Shown: positions 14,834 to 23,272 of the stretch, in pieces | How the letters are laid out: each line of letters opens with the position of its first letter | Numbering within the stretch: the first letter of the stretch is position 1 | DNA from: Methylococcaceae bacterium | GTDB lineage: Bacteria; Pseudomonadota; Gammaproteobacteria; Methylococcales; Methylomonadaceae | Reading direction: 5' to 3' | NCBI GenBank assembly: GCA_030618325.1 | Contig: JAUXDP010000012.1 | Location: 1 to 23,272 of the forward strand | Length of the DNA: 23,272 nucleotides | The notes under the pieces: generated by a model | What the model saw: only the letters and a program-made list of their open reading frames with translations | What the model was told of the DNA's origin: nothing | Database searches by the model: none | Translations under genes and position numbers: made by a program

Positions 14834-17800
14834 AATTCACTGATATTTTTATCCATCGACCGGTATTAGCCAGTGTCATCAGCCTGTTAATTCTGGTCAT
14901 TGGGTTACGTGCCATTAACGTTCTGGAATTGCGCCAATATCCTGAACTCAAAAACACCGTCGTTACTGTGTCTACATCTTACCCAGGTGCCAGTAGTGAG
15001 TTGGTCAAAGGTTTTATTACTACCCCTTTGCAACAGGCTATCGCAGAAGCAAATGGCATAGATTATATTGCTTCTACCAGCCGTCATGGTCGATCGTCGA
15101 TAGCTGTGCATATGCAGTTGAATTATGATCCGAATGCTGCGATTGCGGAAATCCAGGCTAAGGTTGCAAGTCAACGTAATGTACTGCCTGAAGCTTCGGA
15201 AGACCCTGTCATTACATCGCAAACGGGTGATCAGACAGCTTTAATGTACTTGGCTTTATACAGCGACACGTTAAAACCTTCTCAATTGAGTGATTATCTA
15301 CTCCGTGTAGTACAACCTAAACTTCAGGCCGTTCCTGGTGTTGGTAAAGCTGGGATATTTGGCAATAAAACCTTTGCCATGCGTATCTGGTTGAATCCCA
15401 GTCGTATGGCCGCTTTGGGTGTAACGGGAAAAGATATTGCTGATGTATTGCGTGATAATAATTATTTATCGGGAGCGGGAGAAACCAAAGGCCAATTTGT
15501 TCAGATTCCACTGACTGCCAATACTGATATTCAAAATGAGCAACAATTTAGAAAATTAATAGTAGGGAATCGCAATGGAACTCTGGTGCGTTTAGAGGAT
15601 GTTGCTGATATTGAACTGGGTAGTGAGAGTTATGACGGGGTCAACTGGTATAAAGGCAAGCAAGCAATCTTCATGGGTATTGAACAAGCCCCAGGCGCTA
15701 ATCCGCTTACTGTTGCCAAGTTAGTTCGAGAACAATTGACCCAAATAGAACAAGACCTGCCGGATGCGATGCAAGTGTTGCTTCCATATGATGCCAGTCA
15801 GTTTATTGAAGATTCTATTGCTGAAGTTTTTAACACACTGCTTGAGGCTGTTGTCATTGTCCTGGTGATCATCTTCCTTAGTCTTGGTTCATTTCGTGCG
15901 GCATTGATACCCGCAGTGACTGTTCCGCTATCCCTCGTTGGAAGTGCATTATTAATATTGGTCATGGGTTTTTCAATCAACTTGTTAACCATGCTGGCCA
16001 TGGTACTAGCCATTGGATTGGTGGTCGATGATGCGATTGTCGTAGTAGAAAATATTCATCGCCATATTGAAAATGGACAGTCCCGATTTCAAGCTTCCAT
16101 CTATGGTGCTAGAGAATTAGCTCTGCCTGTGATCGCTATGACCACTACCTTGATTGCTGTCTATGCCCCCATCGGTTTTATGGGCGGTCTGGTCGGGACT
16201 TTATTTACTGAGTTTGCTTTTTCTCTGGCAGGGGCTGTACTCATTTCCGGTGTGGTAGCACTAACCCTGGCGCCGATGCTGAGTTCCAGAGTGTTAAAAC
16301 AAGCCGATGAACCCGGTCGTTTTGAAAAAGCCGTAGAACATTTCTTTAGTAGGTTGGCTAATCGCTACCAAAGATTACTGCACCAGTTGCTTAAAGCTCC
16401 ATCTGGTTTATTCCTATTTGCTGTGGTGGTATTAATCAGTAGCTTTTTTATGTTTAGCCTGTCCGAGAAAGAATTGGCGCCCACTGAAGACCAAAGCATT
16501 TTATTTTTTATCGCAACCGGCCCGCAAACGGCAACCTTGAATTACAACGAAGTCTATACGCGTGAATTATTAGAACAGTTTGAAAGTATTCCGGAATATA
16601 AAGAAAGCTTTTTATTACTGGGCTTTGGAGGCACTAACAATAGTGTCTTCGGTGGTTTTAAAATGCCATCAACTTTTGAGAGAGAACGCTCCCAGATGCA
16701 AATTCAACCGGAGTTGCAAACCAAGGTAAATCAAGTCGCAGGGTTTAAAACGGCGATCATTCCCAGGCCCAGTCTGCCAGGCTCAGGTGGTGGCCTTCCG
16801 TTACAATTTGTCATACTTTCCGATTCTGATTATACCAAGCTAGATTTGGTAGCCGATCAGTTATTGGATAAAGCCATGCAAAGCGGCTTATTTGCTTTTC
16901 TGATGAAAGACACCAGCTTTGACCGTCCGCAAACCAATCTGGAAATAAACCGAAACCTGGCCGCAGATTTAGGGATTTCCATGGAAGATATCGGGGAGAA
17001 TCTTGCTACCCTGTTGGGTGGTCAATATGTTAACCGTTTTAGTTTTCAAGGTCGCAGTTACAAAGTCATTCCTCAAGTTGACGACTTGTCCCGTTTGGAT
17101 ACTAGCAAATTCAGCCAGTATTATTTACGCACTGATAGTGGTGGTCAAGTGCCGTTGTCATCGTTGGTAACCATTACTAATTCAGTTGAACCGAGCAAGC
17201 GCACCCAGTTTCAGCAACTTAACTCCCTGACCCTTACAGGGATGATGATGCCCGGCGTTGCTTTAGGCGATGCCATGCAATATCTGGATGAGCAAGCTGA
17301 GGATATATTCCCCCGAGGTTTTAGTCGTGATTACACTGGCAGTTCCAGACAATACCAGCAACAGGGAAGCGCCTTAATCATCACTTTTTTCATGTCTTTG
17401 CTTGTTATTTATTTAGTACTTGCCGCCCAATTTGAAAGTTGGCGCGATCCCTTAATTATTTTAATTTCAGTACCCTTATCCATCGCTAGTGCGCTGGCTT
17501 TTATCATGTTAGGTTTTTCAACCATCAATATTTACACCCAGGTAGGTTTAATTACCCTGATTGGCTTGATAGCTAAAAACGGTATATTGATTGTTGAGTT
17601 TGCCAATCAACTGCAACTGCACGAAGGATTGCCCAAGAACAAAGCCATCGAACAGGCCGCTGCCATTCGCCTGCGTCCTATTTTAATGACGACAGTATCA
17701 ATGATCGTAGCGATGGTTCCGCTGTTAATAGCATCAGGACCCGGCGCTGCTAGCCGGTTTGATATTGGGCTGGTTATTGCTACCGGCTTGGGGTTTGGTA

Positions 17801-17892
17801 CTTTGTTTACTTTATTCGTGGTGCCGGCTTTTTATTTGTTACTGGCAAAAGACCACCAACATTTAAAAAATGTCACTATTGAAGAAAGGTAA
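14830..17892 (+). CDS. RND efflux permease, HAE1 family
   Basis: A 1020-residue proton-driven inner-membrane pump of the hydrophobe/amphiphile efflux family, full length. It begins MKFTDIFIHRPVLA, typical of the family, with TM1 at about 10-28, a first large periplasmic porter loop (about 30-335), a bundle of helices, a second porter loop (about 560-860), and a final helix bundle. The proton-relay Asp pair lies in TM4 (AIGLVVDDAIVVVENIH), and the second-half motif ITLIGLIAKNGILIVEFAN is intact. With the upstream adaptor it would form a tripartite pump using an outer-membrane factor encoded elsewhere, such as a TolC homolog. No regulator is adjacent. The stop TAA is followed by a short gap and a convergent kinase gene. 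Confidence 0.95.
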   Translation: MKFTDIFIHRPVLASVISLLILVIGLRAINVLELRQYPELKNTVVTVSTSYPGASSELVKGFITTPLQQAIAEANGIDYIASTSRHGRSSIAVHMQLNYDPNAAIAEIQAKVASQRNVLPEASEDPVITSQTGDQTALMYLALYSDTLKPSQLSDYLLRVVQPKLQAVPGVGKAGIFGNKTFAMRIWLNPSRMAALGVTGKDIADVLRDNNYLSGAGETKGQFVQIPLTANTDIQNEQQFRKLIVGNRNGTLVRLEDVADIELGSESYDGVNWYKGKQAIFMGIEQAPGANPLTVAKLVREQLTQIEQDLPDAMQVLLPYDASQFIEDSIAEVFNTLLEAVVIVLVIIFLSLGSFRAALIPAVTVPLSLVGSALLILVMGFSINLLTMLAMVLAIGLVVDDAIVVVENIHRHIENGQSRFQASIYGARELALPVIAMTTTLIAVYAPIGFMGGLVGTLFTEFAFSLAGAVLISGVVALTLAPMLSSRVLKQADEPGRFEKAVEHFFSRLANRYQRLLHQLLKAPSGLFLFAVVVLISSFFMFSLSEKELAPTEDQSILFFIATGPQTATLNYNEVYTRELLEQFESIPEYKESFLLLGFGGTNNSVFGGFKMPSTFERERSQMQIQPELQTKVNQVAGFKTAIIPRPSLPGSGGGLPLQFVILSDSDYTKLDLVADQLLDKAMQSGLFAFLMKDTSFDRPQTNLEINRNLAADLGISMEDIGENLATLLGGQYVNRFSFQGRSYKVIPQVDDLSRLDTSKFSQYYLRTDSGGQVPLSSLVTITNSVEPSKRTQFQQLNSLTLTGMMMPGVALGDAMQYLDEQAEDIFPRGFSRDYTGSSRQYQQQGSALIITFFMSLLVIYLVLAAQFESWRDPLIILISVPLSIASALAFIMLGFSTINIYTQVGLITLIGLIAKNGILIVEFANQLQLHEGLPKNKAIEQAAAIRLRPILMTTVSMIVAMVPLLIASGPGAASRFDIGLVIATGLGFGTLFTLFVVPAFYLLLAKDHQHLKNVTIEER

Positions 17893-17932
17893 TCGAAAAA
17901 TTTCGTCAGCCAAATAGCAATAACAGTATATA

Positions 17933-18028
17933 GAGATAACTTCCCTTAGTTTTAACTGTTTCTCTCTCTTATCGCAGGTTTTTAAGAATAGAGACAGCTT
18001 AAAATGCCAAGCTTAGGGATGTTATCTC
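17933..18028. repeat. Long imperfect inverted repeat between convergent genes
   Basis: The left arm starting GAGATAAC (17933-17940) and the right arm ending GTTATCTC (18021-18028) pair at 15 of 17 positions. Pairing resumes further in (TTTTAACTGT...TCTCT against AGAGACAGCTTAAAA), making a 96-bp hairpin-prone element. There is no clear T-run, so it is not a classic terminator. It may serve as a shared 3' end of the two converging units or be a decayed MITE. Confidence 0.5.
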
Positions 18029-18052
18029 TTGTTCGCTGATCAGTTACTTTTT

Positions 18053-19543
18053 CTATGAAACATTAGTATAATTGAGTGGAAGCGTTACTGTAAAAACAGC
18101 CCCATTCTTATCTTGAAGATCCTCTGCCTTAACCCATCCACCATGGGACTCAGCTATCAATTTTACCAGATAAAGCCCAAGCCCCAGGCTGTCACTTTTC
18201 TGATATTCATCATCTCTTAATGAAACAAAAAGGTCAAATATCCTATCCTTGTCCTCAGGAAGTTTAGCACCTTCGTTGGCTACAGACAGCTCCACATGAG
18301 TGTCATTTTTCAAAACTGAAACCAGAATTATGGTGTTCTCCTTACTGTGCTCGAAGGCATTTGAAATTAACTTATCAAGCATTTGTTTTAGCCGGATACT
18401 ATTTCCAGAAATGTGTACATCCATTTCAAGTTGTTCTTGCAATATATAATCTGGGTAGATCGAGCGATATTCCTCTAGCTGGGTATCAACTAACAAGGAA
18501 AAGTCCAATGGGGCAAGTAATTCTTTATATATACTTGCTTCTAGATTGCTGGCATTGCTGACACTTCCAAGTAATGCGTTCATAAACTCAAGACTTTTTC
18601 CTGCCCGAATTAAATAAACATCAAGTGTATGATCTTGTAAGCGCCTTTCCATTAATTCTAAAGAGGTTTTGATTCCTACGGTAGCATTTTTCAATTCATG
18701 TTTTAAAAATCGAGCCATATTCTCCAACCAGTAGATACGTCTCTGCTTGGCTTCAAACAGCTCATGAGTACGGTCAGCCACCTCGGTTTCAAGTTGGTTA
18801 CTGTAACGGGCCAGTTCCTGGTCCCGGATTTGGATTTGTTCCAACATATGATTGAAACTGATGATGAGCATTCCTAATTCATCTTTACGATTTTCCTTAA
18901 TTCTGAGAGCATAATCATTTTTATCTGAGATCGTATTAGTTACTTCATGTAGATTTAAAATTGGATTGGAAATTAAATGATGTAACCGTGAAGCTACCAA
19001 CAGGCTAATGCCGAAACAGATCACACCAATAACAGCTACCCAGCCAAGATAGTTAGCCAGGCTAGTATAGAATGTATCCAGACTGGAAATAATAAGGATC
19101 TCGCCAATACGCTCACCTTCCAGCAGTATATCTTTTGATATCTGAGTAGTACCGGAAAAAATATTGGTAAAGAATTGCCGCAAAGCGTTATTCAATTTGG
19201 GAGGGTCGGTTTTCTGAATTTCACTGGAATGTGGAGCTGGCTTATAATCGGCGAACAAAGTTCCATCCTGCTGAAAAATAGCAGCATAAACAATATTATC
19301 CTTCGCTTGCAAAGCACCCAGGTTTTCTGTTGCCGTTCTGGAATCGTTGAAAGTCAGAGCCCCTGTACTTCTTGAGCCTATAACTTGCGCCAAAGTTTCC
19401 AACTCTTTTTCTAGTGTGCCATGTTCTGTAACAGCTTCATTGACTGCAATTGCTAATACCATCAGTAGCGTGGTAGCACTGCTGGTAATCATCATCATTG
19501 CGATGAGTTTTATTTTGATTGGAAGGTTTGGTAACCAAGCCAT
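18053..19543 (-). CDS. Sensor histidine kinase with CHASE8-like periplasmic domain
   Basis: A 496-residue kinase. TM1 covers about residues 12-33. The periplasmic domain (about 40-160) has CHASE8-type features: ALTFNDSRTATENLGAL, then IVYAAIFQQDGTLFADY. TM2 is about 165-186 and HAMP about 187-240. A coiled linker leads to the dimerisation domain with phospho-acceptor His282 in FLKHELKN, then a HATPase domain: N box ISNAFEHS, a G1-like NEG (Asn instead of the usual Asp), and G2 SLGLGLYLVKLIAESHGG. The periplasmic fold is that of YfiN/TpbB, but the output is a kinase instead of GGDEF. The start ATG shares one base with the stop of the YfiR gene (TGATG). No response regulator is in view, so its partner is elsewhere. 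Confidence 0.92.
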   Translation of the reverse strand: MAWLPNLPIKIKLIAMMMITSSATTLLMVLAIAVNEAVTEHGTLEKELETLAQVIGSRSTGALTFNDSRTATENLGALQAKDNIVYAAIFQQDGTLFADYKPAPHSSEIQKTDPPKLNNALRQFFTNIFSGTTQISKDILLEGERIGEILIISSLDTFYTSLANYLGWVAVIGVICFGISLLVASRLHHLISNPILNLHEVTNTISDKNDYALRIKENRKDELGMLIISFNHMLEQIQIRDQELARYSNQLETEVADRTHELFEAKQRRIYWLENMARFLKHELKNATVGIKTSLELMERRLQDHTLDVYLIRAGKSLEFMNALLGSVSNASNLEASIYKELLAPLDFSLLVDTQLEEYRSIYPDYILQEQLEMDVHISGNSIRLKQMLDKLISNAFEHSKENTIILVSVLKNDTHVELSVANEGAKLPEDKDRIFDLFVSLRDDEYQKSDSLGLGLYLVKLIAESHGGWVKAEDLQDKNGAVFTVTLPLNYTNVS

Positions 19544-20136
19544 CAGCGATTGGCTCCTGGTACTTGTCCATTCACTATTTTAGCTAACTCAATCAATTTT
19601 GAACTGATCTCAAGGCCAGCACGGGTAATAGCGCCAGGGTTAAGTTGAAATTGAATTTGCTGATCTATATTAATCAGAGTGATCATTCCACCCTTTTGGG
19701 AAAACCCCTCAATATCGCTGACGGTCAATATAGGTTTGTCTCGTAAAGCGGATAGGATGGGTTGCTGGCGAGTTTTTTCCGATTGACTGACATAGAGAAT
19801 ATGGCACTCATCTAAAGCATCATTCGACAGCAAACCACTTCTATATATCATTATTCGCAGTTTCCGCCCTTTAACAATCGCTGCCTCAATAGTTTCAAGT
19901 GCGGCTTGAGTAAATGGGTTTTTTCCGAGTATGCAAAATCCAAGAGTAGAGTTGCCGTCATTCAACTTGGTTTTAGGCCATTCAGTAAATTTTCCAAATT
20001 TGAAACTATAAATGGCCTTGAGAATATCTTCTTCTATGTCATCAACATTGGCGGCTAAAATTGATAACGGCAGCAACAAAACTACAAGACTTAAAATAAT
20101 TAATAACCATGAGGAAATTTCTTTAGGCTTGTTCAC
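19543..20136 (-). CDS. YfiR family (DUF4154) periplasmic protein
   Basis: A 197-residue periplasmic protein. A signal peptide covers residues 1-29 (hydrophobic core LLIILSLVVLLLPLSILAA). The mature part has the family hallmark near its start, LKAIYSFKFGKFTEWP (about residues 39-54), and ends with the YfiR-type helix ITRAGLEISSKLIELAKIV. In Pseudomonas, YfiR binds and represses the CHASE8 domain of YfiN; here the next gene encodes a kinase with that kind of domain, which makes an analogous control likely. The start is GTG at 20136, 15 nt after the receptor stop, with no clear ribosome-binding site. It probably depends on readthrough or reinitiation from the receptor gene. Cys68 and the Cys in DECHILYVS may be redox-relevant. 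Confidence 0.88.
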   Translation of the reverse strand: MNKPKEISSWLLIILSLVVLLLPLSILAANVDDIEEDILKAIYSFKFGKFTEWPKTKLNDGNSTLGFCILGKNPFTQAALETIEAAIVKGRKLRIMIYRSGLLSNDALDECHILYVSQSEKTRQQPILSALRDKPILTVSDIEGFSQKGGMITLINIDQQIQFQLNPGAITRAGLEISSKLIELAKIVNGQVPGANR

Positions 20137-20151
20137 GCGGCGATTAATCGA

Positions 20152-22200
20152 TCAAAATTGCCACTTCATTTGGGCGTAAAAACTACGTTCAACTTGAGTT
20201 GGAAAAGTATGCAGCTCATTCAGATATTCCAAATGTTCTTTATCAGTAAGATTCCGGCCTATTAAGGCCAACTCGACATTGTTATGAACATGCCAGCCTA
20301 AACGGATATCCAGTGCGACATAGCTGTTGACCGATGGTAATTGTGCTGCGTTGAAAACTGCAATATCAGAAATGCCTCCCACATAGCGCACCCAAATATC
20401 TAATTCTGTGTTGTATGCTAAATCGAACGAACTGCGCAGCGAAGCTTGATGCTCTGGACTACGTTTATCACCTACAGGGAACGCCATGCCTGTTGCAGTA
20501 TTTAGAGAGATTTCTTGCTCATAATCCATTTGTAAATAGGTATAAGCCAATTGTAGTCGCATCCAATCCAATGGTCGCCAGTCCACCGCCACTTCAACAC
20601 CCCAGGTTTGCGCTTGCTCGCCATTAATAATGCGCAGAGGGATCTTACCTGGTTCGGTTATTGTTCCGAGCTTAGTAAATATCAAGTCATCATATTTGTT
20701 ATAATAAGCGACTATATCGAAGGAAAATAGATCACCGAGCCAGGCACGATAACCTAGTTCGTAGCTCAACACCTGTTCCGATTTAAAATCCGAATTGCCC
20801 TGTAATTCTACTATACTCTGAAATTGCGGGATGGCGGCAATATTGACTTTAGATTCTTTTTCTCCCCGAGAAGGTGTTCGTGTCGCTTTAGAAAATGCAG
20901 CCCACAAACGCTGATTACGAGAGGCATTCCACATTAGCCTAAGGCTAGGCTGGTATTCGAAACCACTCAGCGTGTGATACTCAAATTTGCTGCCTATAGT
21001 CAAAGTCACAAGATCATCAAACAAACTGATTTTATCTTGTAAAAAAGCACTGAATAAGTGCAAGTTGCGCTTGGCAGGAGAAACACTAACGAGTTGGGCA
21101 TTCCCAAATTTCTCGTTATGCAGTCGATAACCCACACCCCAGGTAAACTCATGGGCTTTAGCAAGCGCCAATTCATGCTGAAAATCAAAATCTATGGTAT
21201 TCAGGGTCTCATTTTGAAAAGTATCGTTTCTTCGAAAGTGTTCATAATAAATTTGAGTTGAGGTGCGTGATGCCAACGAATGGGTATAATCCCACCGTGC
21301 CAGCAAACTACCACCATGCGCATCAGCTGTTTCAAGAACCCGTTCCCCACCGCTTGGCGCTGTTATCGATGGAACAATAAAATTTTGATTAATATCACCA
21401 TTGTAAACATCTCCCTGGACCATGAAAGTATTCTCAGCTGACGGTGTCCAATCCAACCGAAAGCCGCCACGACCCATATCCCAGTTATCCTCGGCATCAT
21501 CGCCATGTCGATCAACAAAACCATCATGTCTGAAATATTTACCATAAACACGGTAGTAGCCGTGTTTGTTAAATTGATTACCATACCGTACAGCGGCACT
21601 CTGGTATTCGTTCCCCGCAGTTACTGAAACTAGTTTCCCATTAGTTTCCGATGCATTTTTTGTGATTACATTAATGATACCGTTAACAGCATTAGCCCCC
21701 CAAACGCTAGCGCCAGGCCCACGAATCACCTCAATGCGGTCAACGTCTTCAAGTAATACATCCTGTATTTCCCAATAAACGCCAGAGAAAGTTGGCGTGT
21801 AAACAGTTCGACCATCGATAAGCACCAATAGTTTGTTGGCAATACGCCCATTAAATCCGCGTGCAGAAATGGCCCATTTGTTGGCATCGACTCTGGCAAC
21901 TTGAAGCCCCGGTACCATGCGTAAAGCTTCTGGAATATTGGTAGCACCTGAACGACGTATATCATTTTGGTGGATGACAAAAACCGCGGCGGCGGTATCA
22001 GAAAAGGTTTGTTCCGTTTTGGAGGCAGTGATGACTTTTCGGCTCATCAACTCTTCGATGCTTAGATCTGTTAATTCAGCCTCAGCTGCTACCTGAGTGC
22101 TGGATGCCCAAATTGTTATAGCAATCAAGCTGGTGAATACAAGATTCCATTTCTTAAGGTGTAGCAAAGCAAATATTTTGTATTGCCTGAGGTCATACAT
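20152..22200 (-). CDS. TonB-dependent outer-membrane receptor
   Basis: A 682-residue receptor. It has a long-n-region signal peptide (residues 1 to about 40, ending QVAAEAE), a TonB-box-region segment LTDLSIEELM, a plug domain (about 58-180) with the conserved IRRSGATNIPEALRMVPGLQ and RIEVIRGPGASVWGANAVNG, and a 22-strand barrel ending in an aromatic (KWQF, C-terminal Phe). The plug closely follows a receptor subgroup often found beside YfiR genes, annotated by similarity to cobalamin or siderophore receptors; the ligand here is not known. A GGAGG lies 4 nt upstream of the ATG, and a good promoter lies just before. The leader is too short to hold a riboswitch, so a cobalamin riboswitch is excluded if that promoter is used. 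First gene of the receptor-YfiR-kinase operon. Confidence 0.94.
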   Translation of the reverse strand: MYDLRQYKIFALLHLKKWNLVFTSLIAITIWASSTQVAAEAELTDLSIEELMSRKVITASKTEQTFSDTAAAVFVIHQNDIRRSGATNIPEALRMVPGLQVARVDANKWAISARGFNGRIANKLLVLIDGRTVYTPTFSGVYWEIQDVLLEDVDRIEVIRGPGASVWGANAVNGIINVITKNASETNGKLVSVTAGNEYQSAAVRYGNQFNKHGYYRVYGKYFRHDGFVDRHGDDAEDNWDMGRGGFRLDWTPSAENTFMVQGDVYNGDINQNFIVPSITAPSGGERVLETADAHGGSLLARWDYTHSLASRTSTQIYYEHFRRNDTFQNETLNTIDFDFQHELALAKAHEFTWGVGYRLHNEKFGNAQLVSVSPAKRNLHLFSAFLQDKISLFDDLVTLTIGSKFEYHTLSGFEYQPSLRLMWNASRNQRLWAAFSKATRTPSRGEKESKVNIAAIPQFQSIVELQGNSDFKSEQVLSYELGYRAWLGDLFSFDIVAYYNKYDDLIFTKLGTITEPGKIPLRIINGEQAQTWGVEVAVDWRPLDWMRLQLAYTYLQMDYEQEISLNTATGMAFPVGDKRSPEHQASLRSSFDLAYNTELDIWVRYVGGISDIAVFNAAQLPSVNSYVALDIRLGWHVHNNVELALIGRNLTDKEHLEYLNELHTFPTQVERSFYAQMKWQF

Positions 22201-22219
22201 GGTTCCTCCGGTCTAAGGT

Positions 22220-22249
22220 TTTATACGGTTTCATCTTAGCATTGTTCAA
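22220..22249 (-). promoter_or_regulatory. Promoter of the receptor-YfiR-kinase operon
   Basis: On the minus strand, TTGAAC (22249-22244), an 18-nt spacer, and TATAAA (22225-22220). Predicted transcription starts near 22213, about 12 nt before the start codon, leaving only the ribosome-binding site. I see no clear Fur-type operator overlapping it. Confidence 0.55.
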
Positions 22250-22516
22250 TAAAGATACAAACCGATGCTTATACTCTTAAGACTCTTTAGTAATATCTTC
22301 TCTAGAAATCTTTTTAGGTTTTCAAGATTTTATTAACAAGTACATTCATGTTCCTTCATATTTACTCATCATAAATTCATTTTTCTTGTAAGTAGTTTCA
22401 TTGTTAGATGAGTAAAGTAATACCTAAGCTACATACAAATGTAGCGATAATCATTTGATTGTAGGTGTTCTTTACACACAATTGAATATTTTTTTAAAAC
22501 ATCTGGAGAAATCATT
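22250..22516. other. Rest of the divergent intergenic region
   Basis: With the promoter above, this forms the 316-base AT-rich gap between the divergent receptor gene and the terminal plus-strand gene. It holds one perfect short hairpin, GCTACAT (22428-22434) / ATGTAGC (22439-22445). Next to it is GATAATCATT, a partial Fur-like match that I do not call. No gene is seen, and no strong promoter for the plus-strand gene. Confidence 0.5.
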
Positions 22517-23272
22517 ATGTATCAAGATAGATATTACTTATCAAATTCATACAAACAGAATATAGGGTTATCAGATATTGAAAGCAAAAGAAAATACGGA
22601 ATTCTAGATTCAGTATTGCTATTCTTGCTTACTCTAGCGATAGTTTTCCCGTTCATGGCCCTTGCAGGGAAGTCTACCAACAACTTCGTAGTTAAAGGTG
22701 GAGAGATACGGACGGTAGTACCTTTCGCTGTTATTGAACTTGATAACGGCGATAAGATTTCATTCGTTGGTATCCTGAACGAACGCAACTTAACAGAAGG
22801 TGTGCTCGTGACGGAGAAGCGTTCGGCCAATCGTGGCTCCATACGGTCGGTTGAAGGACTGGGTGACGCGAATCCACTAGAGATTTTTAATGCACTGGCG
22901 AAGGCAAACCATCGTGTCCCGAAAGTTTTGGTTAATCTTTACCGCGATAGATCATCACACAGCCAGAAAGGTTGGGCACGGGGCCTGATAATAAAGACAG
23001 GTCCCTCCTACGGGTCCTCCTGTCCAACCGCAGGCTACTGGGGCGATGACATGGACTATTATGCTGACGCCTTTAATCATAACAATCCATTCAAAAGTAC
23101 GTGGAACGGACCAACCTCAAAACCGCAGCATTGGAAAACTATTGCCGGCAATGGCCTGGGGGGTCTGCAGAACAAAGAGCTAAACGGCCAAGCGAATGAC
23201 GTTACCGCGTTTTATAGCTCGGTTCTATACTGCAATGAGGACTACGAGAATGCATCCACATTCAATGGTCTA
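22517..23272 (+). CDS. Unrecognised exported or membrane-anchored protein, partial
   Basis: An open frame of 252 codons without a stop, cut by the right edge. The start ATG at 22517 is supported by GGAGA about 7 nt upstream. The first 28 residues are polar and hydrophilic (MYQDRYYLSNSYKQN). A hydrophobic stretch (about 29-50) ends FPFMALA, with a plausible signal-peptidase site before GKS. The rest is a secreted-type polar domain with aromatic- and Gly-rich segments such as SCPTAGYWGDDMDYYADA (about 168-185), where cysteines 169 and 239 could pair. I recognise no family. The body after about residue 45 looks near 50 percent GC by eye, above its neighbours. A 102-codon antisense frame lies over its first part and is judged a shadow. 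It is divergent from the TonB receptor. Confidence 0.72.
   Translation, partial: MYQDRYYLSNSYKQNIGLSDIESKRKYGILDSVLLFLLTLAIVFPFMALAGKSTNNFVVKGGEIRTVVPFAVIELDNGDKISFVGILNERNLTEGVLVTEKRSANRGSIRSVEGLGDANPLEIFNALAKANHRVPKVLVNLYRDRSSHSQKGWARGLIIKTGPSYGSSCPTAGYWGDDMDYYADAFNHNNPFKSTWNGPTSKPQHWKTIAGNGLGGLQNKELNGQANDVTAFYSSVLYCNEDYENASTFNGL

Noticed and set aside
17893..17905. CGAAAAATTTCG after the RND permease as a terminator
   Set aside because: The stem would be only about five pairs, AT-rich, and lacks a following T-run.
22439..22460. Fur-box-like GATAATCATT beside a short hairpin
   Set aside because: It matches only part of the Fur consensus and lies about 200 nt from the receptor promoter, so it would not be expected to control it.
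22534..22842. 102-codon minus-strand frame
   Set aside because: It is antisense to the start of the terminal plus-strand gene, which has a good ribosome-binding site, a signal-like segment and an open frame to the window edge.

Overview
The window is about 23 kb of moderately AT-rich chromosomal DNA. It most likely comes from a gammaproteobacterium: an aquatic or methanotroph-like lineage would fit, but nothing here fixes the genus. The evidence is a complete MoxR/DUF58/DUF4381/BatA/BatB/BatD operon, an HAE1-type RND efflux pair, an NnrU protein, a periplasmic M23 endopeptidase, and a TonB-dependent receptor coupled to a YfiR protein and a membrane kinase. I see no insertion sequence, phage gene, CRISPR array or rRNA.

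Layout. At 1-786 (minus strand) are the 5' end of a DUF4242 gene and a TetR regulator. Both promoters carry the same kind of dyad between -35 and -10, so the regulator probably represses both. The TetR message looks leaderless. From 1137 to 3672 (minus) are a small four-helix membrane protein, a one-domain cupin with a clear intrinsic terminator, and a secreted LysM/M23 peptidase that starts at TTG. A 93-bp nested-palindrome repeat lies at 3800-3892.

From 4024 to 10930 (minus) lies the Bat operon, in transcription order MoxR ATPase, DUF58, DUF4381, BatA, BatB, BatD. The genes are packed with overlaps or tiny gaps. An AAA+ ATPase is thus co-expressed with von Willebrand factor A (VWA) membrane proteins and a large periplasmic-facing partner, the usual arrangement for this envelope or stress assembly. 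A divergent NnrU gene follows (11120-11677, plus). Next come a possible tRNA 3'-half remnant, a single-pass coiled-coil protein and a lipoprotein (both minus). The lipoprotein is bracketed by two unrelated long palindromic elements.

From 13739 to 17892 (plus) is an RND adaptor plus permease, with no outer-membrane channel and no adjacent regulator. It converges, across a long imperfect inverted repeat, on a minus-strand operon (22200 to 18053): TonB-dependent receptor, YfiR-type periplasmic protein, and a histidine kinase with a CHASE8-like periplasmic domain and HAMP. This resembles the YfiR-YfiN pairing with the diguanylate cyclase output replaced by a kinase, and no response regulator is nearby. 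The window ends inside a plus-strand gene (22517 onward) for a secreted or anchored protein I do not recognise. Its body looks richer in GC than its surroundings.

The items most worth a second look are the operator-in-spacer pair with the leaderless TetR, the receptor-YfiR-CHASE8 kinase module, the unrecognised terminal gene, and the several long palindromic intergenic elements.
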